A stretch of 64,000 bases of DNA from Pseudomonas sp. ERMR1:02 (GCF_002277815.1 NZ_NKJI01000005.1:372001-436000); one strand, 5' to 3'. Counted from the first letter of the stretch, positions 1 through 9,479 are shown. The notes: generated by a model from the letters alone, not told the origin. Translations and numbers: made by a program.

Positions 1-76
1 GGCCTGAAGTGCGCCTGTTTGTGAGCAGGGGTGGCTTCAGGTGTTGCTCGGTTTGCCTGTTGCGGCAAGGAAGACG

Positions 77-1033
77 ATGAAAGTTTTATTTCTGGTGCAG
101 AAAGAACAGCGGGCCATTTTGGACCGTTTATACGATGGAGTGGCGGCTCATTGCGAGTGCGATCTGCGGTGGCTGAGCAGCAATGAGCAGCGCAATCTGC
201 GCAGTTATTTCCGGCGTGAAGTCGATGTGTCACGGTATGACCGGATCGTGTTTTTCCTGCGCTTCAAGCAGGAAATCCGTCAGGTCGGTTTCATCCGCAC
301 GATTCCCAACCTGGTAATTCTCGAACACGATGCTTACCAGAACTACATCCCTTGCAAGTACACCGGCAAGTTCAGTGCGCACTACCGTCGCTTGCCGTGG
401 GCGCGAGTGATCAGTTCCGGTTTCGTTGTCGCCGAGCGTCTTCGCGAAGAGGGTTTCGACGCGGTGTTCGTTCCCAAGGGCTACGACCAGACACAGCTGG
501 AGGATCAGGGGCGCGAACGCGATATCGAACTGGCGTTTGTCGGCAGCACCAACAGCGTGGCCTACAGCGGTCGCAAGGCTTTGCTCGACGAATTGGGGCG
601 CGTCGAACCCCTGGTGGTGACTCGCACCAAATCCGGTGAGGAGTACCGCGAGACACTCAACCGAATTCGCTTTTTCGTCAGTGCCGATGTCGGCATGGGC
701 GAGTTCATGATCAAGAACTTCGAGGCCATGGCCTGTGGTTGCGTATTGCTGGCTTATGACCAGGGTGCAGAAGAAAGTCAGGCCCTGGGTTTGCAGGATA
801 TGCACAACGTTGTGTTCTATCAGAGCATTGCGCAGCTTCAGGAGAAACTGGCCATACTGCGTGGCGACCCGGAGCTGGCGAAGCGTATTGCTCGCAATGG
901 TCGCGAGCTGGCGGTCACCCAGTTCAGTTTTGCACGCATCGGTCAGCGGATTGTCGAGGTGCTTGAGCCTGCTTTGCGTGCACCTGCGCCACTGAGTCTG
1001 CTCGAAAAAGTCCGCGTGAAACTGGGCATTTGA
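77..1033 (+). CDS. ssg: Ssg-like cell-surface glycosyltransferase (CgeB/GT1 type)
   Basis: A predicted cytoplasmic glycosyltransferase of 318 aa acting in LPS core or other surface-sugar assembly. The C-terminal half carries the donor-binding signature of this family around KNFEAMACGCVLLAYD (about residues 214-229), followed by a short helical tail typical of CgeB-like glycosyltransferases. I chose the ATG at 77, which gives MKVLFLVQKEQ, because the extra upstream residues from 41 look non-coding. It lies just before a second glycosyltransferase and waaL, the position of PA5001 (ssg) in P. aeruginosa. The family assignment is firm. The symbol is inferred from synteny, and the sugar transferred cannot be read from sequence. 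Confidence 0.75.
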   Translation: MKVLFLVQKEQRAILDRLYDGVAAHCECDLRWLSSNEQRNLRSYFRREVDVSRYDRIVFFLRFKQEIRQVGFIRTIPNLVILEHDAYQNYIPCKYTGKFSAHYRRLPWARVISSGFVVAERLREEGFDAVFVPKGYDQTQLEDQGRERDIELAFVGSTNSVAYSGRKALLDELGRVEPLVVTRTKSGEEYRETLNRIRFFVSADVGMGEFMIKNFEAMACGCVLLAYDQGAEESQALGLQDMHNVVFYQSIAQLQEKLAILRGDPELAKRIARNGRELAVTQFSFARIGQRIVEVLEPALRAPAPLSLLEKVRVKLGI

Positions 1034-1035
1034 CA

Positions 1036-1069
1036 AGGTCTTGCCAGCGATTGATATCGCTGGCGACCT
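1036..1069 (+). promoter_or_regulatory. Intergenic hairpin between ssg and wapR-like genes
   Basis: The short gap holds an inverted repeat, gccagcga/tcgctggc (1043-1064), extended outward by aggtc/gacct. It has no T run, so it is not a canonical intrinsic terminator. It may be a partial attenuator or an mRNA-stabilising hairpin between the two glycosyltransferase genes. Confidence 0.4.
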
Positions 1070-1104
1070 CTACTTATTGAGATTTCGGTGTAATTCATAG
1101 CTCT

Positions 1105-2199
1105 ATGAGTATTATTAACATTATGTGGGCCAGCGGCGGTCCGTTCGCCTCAACTCATAAGGTGCACCAACAGATATTGTCCCAGGCCTCGCCCTCGGAA
1201 CCGGTTGAAACCTGGTTGCTTCAGGGGCGCGCGTCCGAATGCGGGGTGAGCGTCGGTGAGGTACGTGAGTGGGGGTTGTCCTCTGCCCGGTTGAAAGGGC
1301 GACATTTCTGGAGGCTGACCAAGCCCTGGATGCAAGCCAGGTTTCAGAGCGCTCTCAAATACAGCGATGCACACGTGCTGCTGCTCGATGGCCTGGGCGT
1401 CGCGCGTACGTTATTGCCGATCCTCGAATCATTGCCGCACATCCGTGCAGTAGTCATTTTTCATGGTTCGACGCGACTTCAGCCCGCTGATCGAGCGCTC
1501 TTTGAACGTTTCCCGGCCTCCCGACTTACATTGGTTGCGGTATCGAATACCCTCGCGGCTTCGCTGAGCCAGGACCTGCAAGTTCCGGTCATGACGCTGC
1601 GTAGCGCCTTTGATCCAGCTGTTTTCCGTACCGCGCTACTTCCGCGAGAGCAAGCGCGTGCCCGGTTGAGCCTGCCACTGGACAAGACTCCGGTACTGGG
1701 TGCGGTGGGACGTCTGGTCGCGGGAAAAGGTTTCGGCTGTCTTCTCGACGCTTTTGCCGAGGCACTGCATGAGCGGCCTGATCTGCGACTGGTGATTATT
1801 GGTGAAGGGCCGGCCCGCGCTACGCTCGAGGCCCGCATCGATGAGTTGCAGTTGCGCGACAAGGTCCTGTTGCCGGGCCATCTGGATGATGCGGCTCAGC
1901 TCTACCGTGCATTCGACTGGGTTGCTATGCCTTCGTTGAGCGAAGGCCTGGGGCTGATCATGCAGGAGGCGGTAATGGCAGGTGTTCCCGTCCTGTCCAG
2001 TGAACTGGACGTGTTTCGTGAACAGTTGGCAGACTCCGGCTGGTATGCGCCGATAGAGGATGTGAGAGGTTGGCGCGACGCCATCGTTCGAGCGTTTGAC
2101 GTCTCCCCCGAAACGATCGCTATAGAACAGTATCAGGCACTTGCTCCCGATCAAGCCTGGCTGAATTTCAGTCAGGGCGCCCGCTCATTACTCTTGTAA
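1105..2199 (+). CDS. wapR: GT4 glycosyltransferase, probable LPS core rhamnosyltransferase (WapR-like)
   Basis: A 364-aa GT-B fold retaining glycosyltransferase. The C-terminal GT4 domain shows the G-x-G-K loop (VGRLVAGKGF, about 205-214), GEGPARATLEA (about 233-243), and the E-x7-E element in SEGLGLIMQEA (about 278-288) that binds the nucleotide-sugar phosphate. It sits between the Ssg-like gene and waaL, where P. aeruginosa has wapR (PA5000), whose product adds the rhamnose needed for O-antigen attachment. The symbol is positional; the exact donor and acceptor are not visible. Its 3' end overlaps the convergent kinase-like gene by about 12 bp. Confidence 0.6.
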   Translation: MSIINIMWASGGPFASTHKVHQQILSQASPSEPVETWLLQGRASECGVSVGEVREWGLSSARLKGRHFWRLTKPWMQARFQSALKYSDAHVLLLDGLGVARTLLPILESLPHIRAVVIFHGSTRLQPADRALFERFPASRLTLVAVSNTLAASLSQDLQVPVMTLRSAFDPAVFRTALLPREQARARLSLPLDKTPVLGAVGRLVAGKGFGCLLDAFAEALHERPDLRLVIIGEGPARATLEARIDELQLRDKVLLPGHLDDAAQLYRAFDWVAMPSLSEGLGLIMQEAVMAGVPVLSSELDVFREQLADSGWYAPIEDVRGWRDAIVRAFDVSPETIAIEQYQALAPDQAWLNFSQGARSLLL

Positions 2200-2798
2200 C
2201 GGCAGCACTGCCTGTTCGAGTGCCTGCATCGGAAAGCTCTCGTTCAGGTTCTCGCGCTCAATATAACGAGAGAAGTGTTGCAGATTGCGCTTGACTAAAT
2301 GTCGGGGCAACGGCGCCCGCAGAAAGCGCATGTCTGCCACATCAATCAGGCCCATTCGGTTGTCGGGGGTGACCACGATGTTGCCCAGGTGCAGAGACCG
2401 AAAGTAAATCCCCGATTGATGAAGACTGCGGATCAGCCCTGCCAGGTCTGGCAGGGCCTGCAGCCAGGTGAAACCTTCCTTGCTGGCGATCTGGCGCAAG
2501 GTCTCTCCTGGCAGCGGCTGGTAAAGCACGGCCGTCATGCCTGGGGTTTGCAGTCGGTAGTACTGCAGGACCTGCAAGGTCGGTACTCCGCGCTTTTGCA
2601 ATTCGACGGCATTGTCTATGAAGCGTTTCGAGTACGGGCGAAACAGTGCTGAGGAAAAATACGCTTGCGACGGAACAGTTTAAGGATATTCCCATCCGGC
2701 AACAGGTAGACTTTCGGCCCGAAGCTGTCAGCCTCCAATACTCTGGCCCCGTCAATCATTTGAGTTAGAGCGGATTGCGGAAGCCGAGAACATTGCAT
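2188..2798 (-). pseudogene. Ttg8-like (toluene tolerance) LPS kinase-fold protein, frameshifted as sequenced
   Basis: Resembles the small kinase-fold protein encoded beside waaL in pseudomonads (PA4998, called toluene tolerance protein Ttg8 in P. putida). The N-terminal part (MQCSRLPQSALTQM through LKLFRRKRIF) is in one frame. The catalytic-loop part, with SLHLGNIVV and LIDVADM, is in another. Adding one A to the five-A run at 2655-2659 joins them into a 203-aa protein reading RIFSSALFRPYSKRFID. The start at 2798 fits homologues; a 2840 start is possible. The gene runs antisense inside the LPS cluster and overlaps the glycosyltransferase end. Confidence 0.65.
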
Positions 2799-2906
2799 CG
2801 TGGAAAGCCTTGTTGGAAGAGCGGGCGCTGTAGCGGGCAATGATGCCGAAAAGTTTCAGCTTTAACCATGCCAGTTGGGTGGGTGAACTCTCTCAGGAGC
2901 AATTTG

Positions 2907-4078
2907 ATGCACGAAAAAAGCTGGGCGCAAGCATGGATGACGATGGGTTTGTTGTGGTTTCTGTTGGCCATCGCCGTTGCGCCTACCAACAAGGTCTATC
3001 AGCAAGGGCTGGTCGCATTGCTCTGGTTGCCGGCCCTGTTGTTTGCCTGGTCAGCGCGGGTTCGGCTCAAGGAATTACTCTGCGAGCAACGCTGGATCTA
3101 TCTGCTGATGCTTGGGCTCATAGTCTGGTCACTCATCAGCCTTTCATGGTCGAACACCGACGACATAAGTCGCGAAGCCAAGCGTTTGCTCTACATCGCG
3201 GTGTTTCTGCTGTTCTTTCCGATTCTCGCCAATGGCCGGCCCGAGCGCGTGATCCGCATCATGCAGTGGGAGGGATCGCAATGGCGGTCACTGCGTTGGT
3301 AGCCATCGTCAAGTTTTATGGGATTGATGGCAACGTATGGAGTGCGCGCGTTGAAGGTCTTGGCCAATTGGCTCATCCCATTCTGGGCGGCTATGTCATC
3401 GGGGTGGCAGCGGTGTGGCTTGTACTTTGGCCGCCGCGCGCTGGCTTGATGCAGGTGGTCTGGGCAGTTGCGCTGGTTTTGCTGGGTGTATTCGTGCTGC
3501 TCAGCCAGAGTCGTGGCGCTGCTTTGGCATTGTTTCTTACGCTACTTGCCATGCCGATCTGGTGCCGCGACCGACGCAGTCGCATGGTCGCGGCGGCCGT
3601 ATTGGTCATGGCGATCCTGGCATTCTGGTTTTTCGAGTCGTTGGTCCTGGCGCGGGGTGTGTCCTATCGCCCGCAGATCCTGATGGCCAGTCTGCAAATG
3701 ATCGCGGAGCACCCATGGCGCGGCCTGGGACTGGGCAGTGACTACAGAATTTTTGCCTCAGATCTGTATTTTGACCACGCCCATAACCTGTTCACCCACG
3801 TGGCCATTGAATTGGGTCTTCCAGGGTTACTATTGTGGTGTGCGGTATGGCTCGCTGTGTTGCGCGAGGCCTGGAAAGCTCGGGAAACACTTTATGGCAG
3901 GGGAATCATTGGCATTTGGTTGTTCTCAACCCTGGCGATGCAATTCGACGCCGCCAGCCTCAATGGTACACCTAGGGCTGAGTGGTTTATCAGTTGGCTG
4001 CCGGTGGGGCTGGCCAGTGTTTTGGTATGGGCACGGGCCAATCCCGACGCTTGTGATAAAATTTCGCGTTCTTCCTAA
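2907..4078 (+). pseudogene. waaL: O-antigen ligase WaaL, frameshifted as sequenced
   Basis: A polytopic inner-membrane ligase that moves polymerised O antigen from undecaprenyl diphosphate to the lipid A core on the periplasmic face. Many hydrophobic helices are visible, with the Wzy/WaaL periplasmic region near RGVSYRPQILMAS and the conserved-type HAHN motif (FDHAHNLFTHVAIELG). The frame from ATG 2907 (AGGAG seven bases upstream) ends near QWE. The rest (IAMAVTALVAIVKFYG onward) is one frame earlier. One missing base around ggg 3272-3274 restores about 390 aa, the usual length. The break is probably a sequence error, because both halves are well conserved. Confidence 0.8.
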
Positions 4079-4093
4079 CCAGTGAGCTCTACG

Positions 4094-5899
4094 ATGAGTG
4101 ATGCACCGCCTATAGCGGAAGAGGATTCCAGCCTGAAAATCTATTTTCGGCTGTTGGGGTATGTAAAACCCTATGTCGGCCTCTTCGTGCTGAGTATCGT
4201 GGGCTTCGTGATTTTTGCTTCCACGCAGCCGATGCTGGCCGGAATTCTCAAATATTTCGTCGATGGCCTGAGCAACCCTGAAGCGGTGCTCTTCCCGAAT
4301 GTCCCCTATCTGAAAGACTTGCAGCTGCTGATGGCTGTGCCGATGCTGATCATCCTGATCGCTGCATGGCAAGGCCTGGGCTCGTTTCTTGGCAACTATT
4401 ATCTGGCGAAGGTTTCGTTGGGGCTGGTGCATGACCTGCGTGTCGAGTTGTTCAACAAGCTGCTGGTACTGCCCAACCGCTATTTCGATACCCACAATTC
4501 CGGGCATTTGATCTCGCGTATCACGTTCAACGTGACCATGGTGACCGGTGCCGCCACAGATGCCATCAAGGTAGTGATCCGCGAAGGTTTGACCGTGGTT
4601 TTCCTGTTTGCCTATCTGGTGTGGATGAACTGGAAGCTGACGCTGGTGATGCTGGCGATCCTGCCGATGATTGCATTGATGGTGGGCAACACCAGTAAGA
4701 AATTCCGCAAGCAGAGCAAGAAAATCCAGGTGGCCATGGGCGACGTGACCCACGTGGCTTCCGAGACGATTCAGGGCTACCGCGTGGTGCGCAGCTTCGG
4801 TGGCGAGAGCTATGAAGAGCAGCGTTTTGCCGCGGCCAGCCAGGGCAACACCGACAAACAGTTGCGCATGACCAAGACGGGCGCGGTCTACACGCCGATG
4901 CTGCAGTTGGTGATCTATACCGCCATGGCGGTATTGATGTTCCTGGTGCTGTTCCTGCGCGGTGAAGCCACTGCCGGTGACCTGGTGGCCTACATTACCG
5001 CCGCTGGTTTGCTGCCAAAGCCGATCCGGCAGCTGTCGGAAGTCAGTTCGACCATCCAGAAAGGCGTTGCCGGTGCCGAAAGCATTTTCGAACAACTGGA
5101 CGTCGAACCTGAAGTCGATAGCGGCACCGTCGAGCGTGATCGTGTCAAAGGCCATCTCGATGTGCGCAACCTCAGCTTCACGTACCCGGGAACCGAACGT
5201 GAAGTGCTGAAAAACATCAGCTTCTCGGCGGCGCCGGGACAAATGATCGCCCTGGTCGGTCGTTCCGGTAGCGGCAAGTCGACCCTGGCCAGCCTGATCC
5301 CGCGTTTTTATCACCACGACATTGGCGAAATTCTGCTCGATGACGTCGAGATCGAAGACTATCGCCTGCGCAATCTGCGTCGGCACGTGGCGCAAGTCAC
5401 CCAACATGTGACCCTGTTCAACGACACCATTGCCAACAACATCGCCTACGGTGACCTGGCTGGCGCACCCCGCGCCGACATCGAAAAAGCCGCCACCGAT
5501 GCCTACGCGATGGACTTCATCTCGCAAATGCCCGAAGGCCTGGATACCCAGGTCGGGGAAAATGGCGTATTGCTTTCCGGCGGGCAACGACAGCGCCTGG
5601 CGATTGCCCGGGCTCTATTGAAGAATGCACCGCTGCTGATCCTCGACGAGGCGACATCGGCACTCGATACCGAGTCCGAGCGTCACATTCAGGCTGCGCT
5701 GGATCAGGTCATGAAAGGTAGGACCACATTGGTCATCGCTCACCGTTTGTCGACCATTGAAAAGGCCGACCTGATTCTGGTGATGGACCAGGGCCAGATC
5801 GTCGAGCGAGGCACCCACGCACAGTTGCTGGCCCAACATGGCTACTACTCGCGTCTGCATGCGATGGGCCTGGATGCTCCGGCCCAAGACATCGCCTGA
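4094..5899 (+). CDS. msbA: Lipid A export ATP-binding/permease MsbA
   Basis: A homodimeric ABC exporter half-transporter of 601 aa that flips core-lipid A across the inner membrane. It has an N-terminal six-helix transmembrane domain (about 1-330). The ATPase domain has Walker A GRSGSGKST (about 389-397), the signature LSGGQRQR (about 494-501), Walker B LLILDEATSALD (about 514-525) and the H-loop IAHRLST. I preferred ATG 4094 (MSDAPP) over the GTG at 4082 from homologue starts. It follows waaL by 15 bp, consistent with co-transcription, and precedes hldE. Confidence 0.95.
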   Translation: MSDAPPIAEEDSSLKIYFRLLGYVKPYVGLFVLSIVGFVIFASTQPMLAGILKYFVDGLSNPEAVLFPNVPYLKDLQLLMAVPMLIILIAAWQGLGSFLGNYYLAKVSLGLVHDLRVELFNKLLVLPNRYFDTHNSGHLISRITFNVTMVTGAATDAIKVVIREGLTVVFLFAYLVWMNWKLTLVMLAILPMIALMVGNTSKKFRKQSKKIQVAMGDVTHVASETIQGYRVVRSFGGESYEEQRFAAASQGNTDKQLRMTKTGAVYTPMLQLVIYTAMAVLMFLVLFLRGEATAGDLVAYITAAGLLPKPIRQLSEVSSTIQKGVAGAESIFEQLDVEPEVDSGTVERDRVKGHLDVRNLSFTYPGTEREVLKNISFSAAPGQMIALVGRSGSGKSTLASLIPRFYHHDIGEILLDDVEIEDYRLRNLRRHVAQVTQHVTLFNDTIANNIAYGDLAGAPRADIEKAATDAYAMDFISQMPEGLDTQVGENGVLLSGGQRQRLAIARALLKNAPLLILDEATSALDTESERHIQAALDQVMKGRTTLVIAHRLSTIEKADLILVMDQGQIVERGTHAQLLAQHGYYSRLHAMGLDAPAQDIA

Positions 5900-5905
5900 C
5901 CCCCG

Positions 5906-5936
5906 GCAGCAGGGTGGGCCTGGCTCACCCTGTTGC
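5906..5936 (+). terminator. Strong hairpin after msbA (possible terminator)
   Basis: The arms gcagcagggtg and caccctgttgc form an 11-bp stem with one G-U pair and a 9-nt loop just after the msbA stop. The U tract is poor (tctcccgg follows), so efficient intrinsic termination is uncertain. Confidence 0.45.
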
Positions 5937-6096
5937 TCTCCCGGCGCGCAATGCGACCGGAATTTGTATTCACGCGGTTTTCTGCTCAAGAAATGAGCAA
6001 AAAAACGCCGGATCATCCTGTTGCAGCCGTCACACAAGCCGGTGCCTACCCTGTGTTAATATCGCGCCCCTGTTCATTTTGTATGTGGGTTGCTCC

Positions 6097-7518
6097 ATGA
6101 AGTTGTCCATGCCGCGATTCGATCAAGCCCCTGTCTTGGTGGTCGGCGATGTCATGCTCGACCGTTACTGGCATGGTGGTACCTCACGGATTTCCCCTGA
6201 GGCGCCAGTACCGGTAGTCAAAGTCGATCACATCGAGGACCGCCCCGGCGGTGCCGCCAACGTTGCGTTGAACATTGCCGCCCTCGGCGCCCCGGCCTCG
6301 CTGGTCGGCGTGACCGGCGACGATGAAGCCGCCGACAGCCTGGCCAACAGCCTCAAAGGTGCTGGCGTGCGGGCGTTGTTCCAGCGCGTTGCGCACCAGC
6401 CGACCATCGTCAAGCTGCGGGTCATGAGCCGTCACCAGCAACTGCTGCGTATCGACTTTGAAGAACCGTTCGCCACTGACGCCATGGCGTTGTCCGTGCA
6501 AGTCGATGAATTGCTCGAAGGCATCAAGGTTCTGGTGCTGTCGGACTACGGCAAAGGCGCGCTGAAAAATCATCAGGTGCTCATTCAGGCCGCCCGCGCC
6601 CGTGGCATTCCGGTGCTGGCCGATCCCAAGGGCAAGGATTTTTCGATCTACCGCGGCGCGAGCCTGATCACGCCGAACCTCAGCGAATTCGAAACCATCG
6701 TCGGCGGTTGTGCCGATGAGCACGAATTGGTGAGCAAGGGTGCACAGTTGATGCACGATCTGGACCTCGGCGCCTTGCTGGTGACCCGCGGCGAACACGG
6801 CATGACCCTGTTGCGCCCGGATCATCCGGCGTTGCACCTGCCGGCCCGGGCCCGTGAAGTGTTCGACGTGACCGGTGCCGGCGATACTGTGATTTCCACC
6901 CTGGCGGCGGCGATTGCCGCAGGCGAGGAATTGCCTCACGCGGTGGGCCTGGCCAACCTGGCGGCCGGCATTGTGGTTGGTAAGCTCGGTACGGCGGCCA
7001 TCAGCGCGCCGGAACTGCGTCGCGCCATTCAGCGTGAAGAGGGTTCGGAGCGCGGCGTGCTGGGCCTCGAACAACTGCTGCTGGCAGTCGACGATGCCCG
7101 TGCGCACAAAGAGAAGATCGTCTTCACTAACGGCTGCTTCGACATCCTGCATGCTGGCCACGTGACGTACCTTGAGCAGGCGCGGGCGCAGGGCGATCGC
7201 CTGATCGTTGCAGTCAATGACGATGCCTCGGTCAGCCGCTTGAAAGGGCCGGGTCGGCCGATCAACAGTGTCGACCGGCGCATGGCCGTGCTGGCAGGTC
7301 TGGGTGCAGTGGACTGGGTGATCAGCTTCCCGGAAGGCACCCCGGAAAACCTGCTGCGCGAGGTCAAGCCGGACGTGCTGGTCAAAGGTGGGGACTATGG
7401 TATCGACCAAGTGGTTGGCGCGGACATCGTGACCGCTTACGGCGGGACGGTGAAAGTGCTGGGGTTGGTGGAAAACAGTTCCACTACCGCGATCGTCGAG
7501 AAAATCCGCAAGTCGTAG
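6097..7518 (+). CDS. hldE: Bifunctional heptose 7-phosphate kinase / heptose 1-phosphate adenylyltransferase HldE
   Basis: Makes ADP-heptose for the LPS inner core. The 473-aa protein has an N-terminal PfkB/ribokinase domain (GDVMLDRYWHG near 17, GGAANVALN near 52, DVTGAGDT near 257-264 holding the catalytic Asp). A C-terminal nucleotidyltransferase domain starts near 340 with FTNGCFDILHAGH, carrying the HxGH motif. The ATG at 6097 gives the family start MKLSMPRFDQAPVLVVGDV. The TAG stop (7516-7518) is also the first bases of a half-REP sequence, so the repeat supplies or abuts the end of the gene. Confidence 0.96.
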   Translation: MKLSMPRFDQAPVLVVGDVMLDRYWHGGTSRISPEAPVPVVKVDHIEDRPGGAANVALNIAALGAPASLVGVTGDDEAADSLANSLKGAGVRALFQRVAHQPTIVKLRVMSRHQQLLRIDFEEPFATDAMALSVQVDELLEGIKVLVLSDYGKGALKNHQVLIQAARARGIPVLADPKGKDFSIYRGASLITPNLSEFETIVGGCADEHELVSKGAQLMHDLDLGALLVTRGEHGMTLLRPDHPALHLPARAREVFDVTGAGDTVISTLAAAIAAGEELPHAVGLANLAAGIVVGKLGTAAISAPELRRAIQREEGSERGVLGLEQLLLAVDDARAHKEKIVFTNGCFDILHAGHVTYLEQARAQGDRLIVAVNDDASVSRLKGPGRPINSVDRRMAVLAGLGAVDWVISFPEGTPENLLREVKPDVLVKGGDYGIDQVVGADIVTAYGGTVKVLGLVENSSTTAIVEKIRKS

Positions 7519-7538
7519 GAGCTGGCGTAGCCTGCGAT
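7515..7538. repeat. Half REP sequence at hldE 3' end
   Basis: The sequence gtaggagctggc followed by gtagcctgcgat matches one arm of the GTAGGAGC-type REP family seen elsewhere in the window, without its inverted partner. It overlaps the hldE stop codon and abuts the next repeat. Confidence 0.5.
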
Positions 7539-7649
7539 GATCGTTCCCATGCTCCGCGTGGGAACGCCTCAGCGGACGCTCTGCGTTCGGCTCTTGAAGG
7601 GACGCGGAGCGTCCCGGGCTGCATTCCCACGCAGAGCGTGGGAACGATC
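7539..7649. repeat. Dispersed palindromic repeat, GATCGTTCCC family (copy 1)
   Basis: A 111-bp element bounded by gatcgttccc and gggaacgatc. Each end is itself palindromic (ttcccatgctccgcgtgggaa and ttcccacgcagagcgtgggaa). The inner part repeats gacgctctgcgt/acgcggagcgtcc. A related 135-bp copy lies at 29244-29378. It is an intergenic, non-coding REPIN-like element. Confidence 0.8.
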
Positions 7650-7664
7650 ATTTCCCAGCAGGTT

Positions 7665-8633
7665 TTAGGAGCTGACTTTTTTACGCGGCACCATCTTCTT
7701 CAGCAGCTGTTTTGCCTTCCCTCGTAACAGCGCCAAACCCGAATTCTTCGCGGGTGGCGTCAAACCCTGTTGCCTTACCCAATCCTTCCAGCGAATCCGC
7801 TCATCCTTCACCAGCCAGCCCTCTTGCCGGGCAAAGCTTTCGGCCAGGAATAACCCGCGCGTACTCGCCGGGTACAGTTGATCTTTTTTCAAGGTGTAGA
7901 GCTCGGCCACAGGTCGGCCGTCCTGCAAAGGCATCAGGTACAGATCCGGACGCTTGCGATCCAGACGGGCCACCAGTTGATCGCCCTCCAGTCGCTCATC
8001 GACATGGAACAGGCTCAGGGATTTTGCTTCCTTGGGCACGTCCAGGCGCAAATCGTAGATCAACTGCAGTGATGCCGTCGGCAAGTGCACATAGGCTCGT
8101 GGCCGTTCGATCAACGGCAGGTTGGCGCAGCGCACAGGTCGTGCCGAACCGGACAGTGGCGTCAGGCGAAAGGGCAGGGCTTCGCGGTAATGCAGGGCCG
8201 ACGAGTAGGGTGCTGGCAGCCAGGTTTCGTTGAAGCGGCCGCCGAGCCAGCCTTCGGGAGTTTCCAGCAGGCATTCCTCGGCAATCTCCTGAATCGCCGT
8301 ATGCAGGGGCAGGTTCAGTTCATGGGCTGGCACGTATCCGGAAATCAACTTGAGCACCACATCGCCACGGTCCTGCCGATGTTGCCGAACCAACACCCAG
8401 TAATCGCGATTCTGCCAATGCAGCGTCAGGCGCACCGATACCCCGAGGTTGGCCAGCTCAAGGGCAAACCGCTCGCTGTCGCCGACCGCCACCGGGCGGC
8501 GACGTTGCAGGATCTGGGTGAAATTGAGTGGCCTCCCGACGCTCTGATAACTCAGGCCTTCGGGAGTCGCTTCGACGAATAACGGCAGGGTCTTGAAGTT
8601 GCTCGGGTTCTTTCTTATGAGCGTACGCGGCAT
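7665..8633 (-). CDS. Conserved Pseudomonas hypothetical protein
   Basis: A 322-aa soluble protein that I recognise only as a conserved Pseudomonas hypothetical at about the PA4993 position. Residues about 94-120 (SGYVPAHE followed by QEIAEECLL) resemble a degenerate Nudix box, G-x5-E-x9-QE-x-xEE, with the Arg replaced by Gln and longer spacing, so catalysis is doubtful. The C-terminus is basic (KAKQLLKKMVPRKK). It has no signal peptide or membrane helices. It is convergent with hldE across repeats and lies 30 bp downstream of the aldo/keto reductase gene, so it may share a transcript with it. Confidence 0.7.
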   Translation of the reverse strand: MPRTLIRKNPSNFKTLPLFVEATPEGLSYQSVGRPLNFTQILQRRRPVAVGDSERFALELANLGVSVRLTLHWQNRDYWVLVRQHRQDRGDVVLKLISGYVPAHELNLPLHTAIQEIAEECLLETPEGWLGGRFNETWLPAPYSSALHYREALPFRLTPLSGSARPVRCANLPLIERPRAYVHLPTASLQLIYDLRLDVPKEAKSLSLFHVDERLEGDQLVARLDRKRPDLYLMPLQDGRPVAELYTLKKDQLYPASTRGLFLAESFARQEGWLVKDERIRWKDWVRQQGLTPPAKNSGLALLRGKAKQLLKKMVPRKKVSS

Positions 8634-8666
8634 GTCGGCTCCTGCTTAAGGCCGCGTGAGGCGGCA

Positions 8667-9479
8667 TCAGTTGCTACGTAGGACCTGGGCTACGGTCGCG
8701 ACGTTGTGGGCGAGGTGCAGCGGATTGATGGTCCCGACAATAGCACTGGCAACACCGGGATGTTCGAACAACAGCTCGAAACTGGCGCGCACCGGATCCA
8801 CCCCCGGACTCAAGCACACGTGACCGCTGGCGAGGGCTTTTTTCACCAGAATGGCTTTGCCGTGAGCAGCAGCATAGTCAATGACGGGCTTTTCGGTCTG
8901 TTCGTTCAGATTGTAGGTGACCATCGCGCAATCGCCCTGCTCCAGCGCCTTCAAACCGCCCTCGACGGTTTTGCCGGAAAAACCGAACCCGCGAATCTTG
9001 CCTTCGGCCTTGAGTGCGGCGAGGGTTTCGTAGACTTCGCAGTCGTTGAGGATCGCCAGATCGTTGCCATCGGAGTGCACCAGCACCAGATCGAGAAAAT
9101 CCGTCTCCAGGCGTTGCAGGCTTCGTTCCACTGACAGTCGGGTGTGCGCGGCCGTGAAATCGTGGCGGGACTGACCGTCGGCAAACTCTTCACCGACCTT
9201 GCTGACAATCACCCAATCCTGACGCTGCCCACGCAACAACGGTCCGAGGCGCTCTTCGCTGCGACCATAGGCCGGAGCTGTGTCGATCAGATTGATGCCC
9301 AGGTCTCGCGTGAGTTTGAGCAGCATGCGCGCTTCGTCATCGTCAGGGATCTGAAAGCCGTTGGGGTATTTCACCCCTTGATCGCGGCCGAGTTTTACCG
9401 TGCCCAGGCCCAGGGGCGATACCAGCAGGCCGGTGCTGCCCAAGGAGCGGTGCAGATCGTGCAGGGTGGGTTGGCTCAT
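8667..9479 (-). CDS. Aldo/keto reductase
   Basis: A 270-aa NAD(P)H-dependent oxidoreductase of the AKR superfamily with a TIM-barrel layout. It shows GLGTVKLGRDQG near the N-terminus and the catalytic Asp/Tyr region INLIDTAPAYGRSEERLG (about residues 62-79). VSKVGEEF carries the catalytic Lys, and the C-terminal cofactor segment is ASAIVGTINPLHLAHN. The ATG at 9479 overlaps the stop of the upstream FAD oxidoreductase gene (ATGA), showing translational coupling. This corresponds to PA4992. The substrate is unknown. The longer frame upstream of 9479 is discarded because it lies inside the neighbour. Confidence 0.88.
   Translation of the reverse strand: MSQPTLHDLHRSLGSTGLLVSPLGLGTVKLGRDQGVKYPNGFQIPDDDEARMLLKLTRDLGINLIDTAPAYGRSEERLGPLLRGQRQDWVIVSKVGEEFADGQSRHDFTAAHTRLSVERSLQRLETDFLDLVLVHSDGNDLAILNDCEVYETLAALKAEGKIRGFGFSGKTVEGGLKALEQGDCAMVTYNLNEQTEKPVIDYAAAHGKAILVKKALASGHVCLSPGVDPVRASFELLFEHPGVASAIVGTINPLHLAHNVATVAQVLRSN

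Noticed and set aside
1..80. A possible tail of an upstream gene ending in TGA at 78-80, overlapping the ssg ATG
   Set aside because: Only about 25 codons are visible (PEVRLFVSRGG...), with no recognisable family, so it cannot be supported as a coding region.
3926..5587. A 553-codon open frame antisense to msbA
   Set aside because: Same reason: it is complementary to a confident gene, with atypical composition and no recognisable domain.
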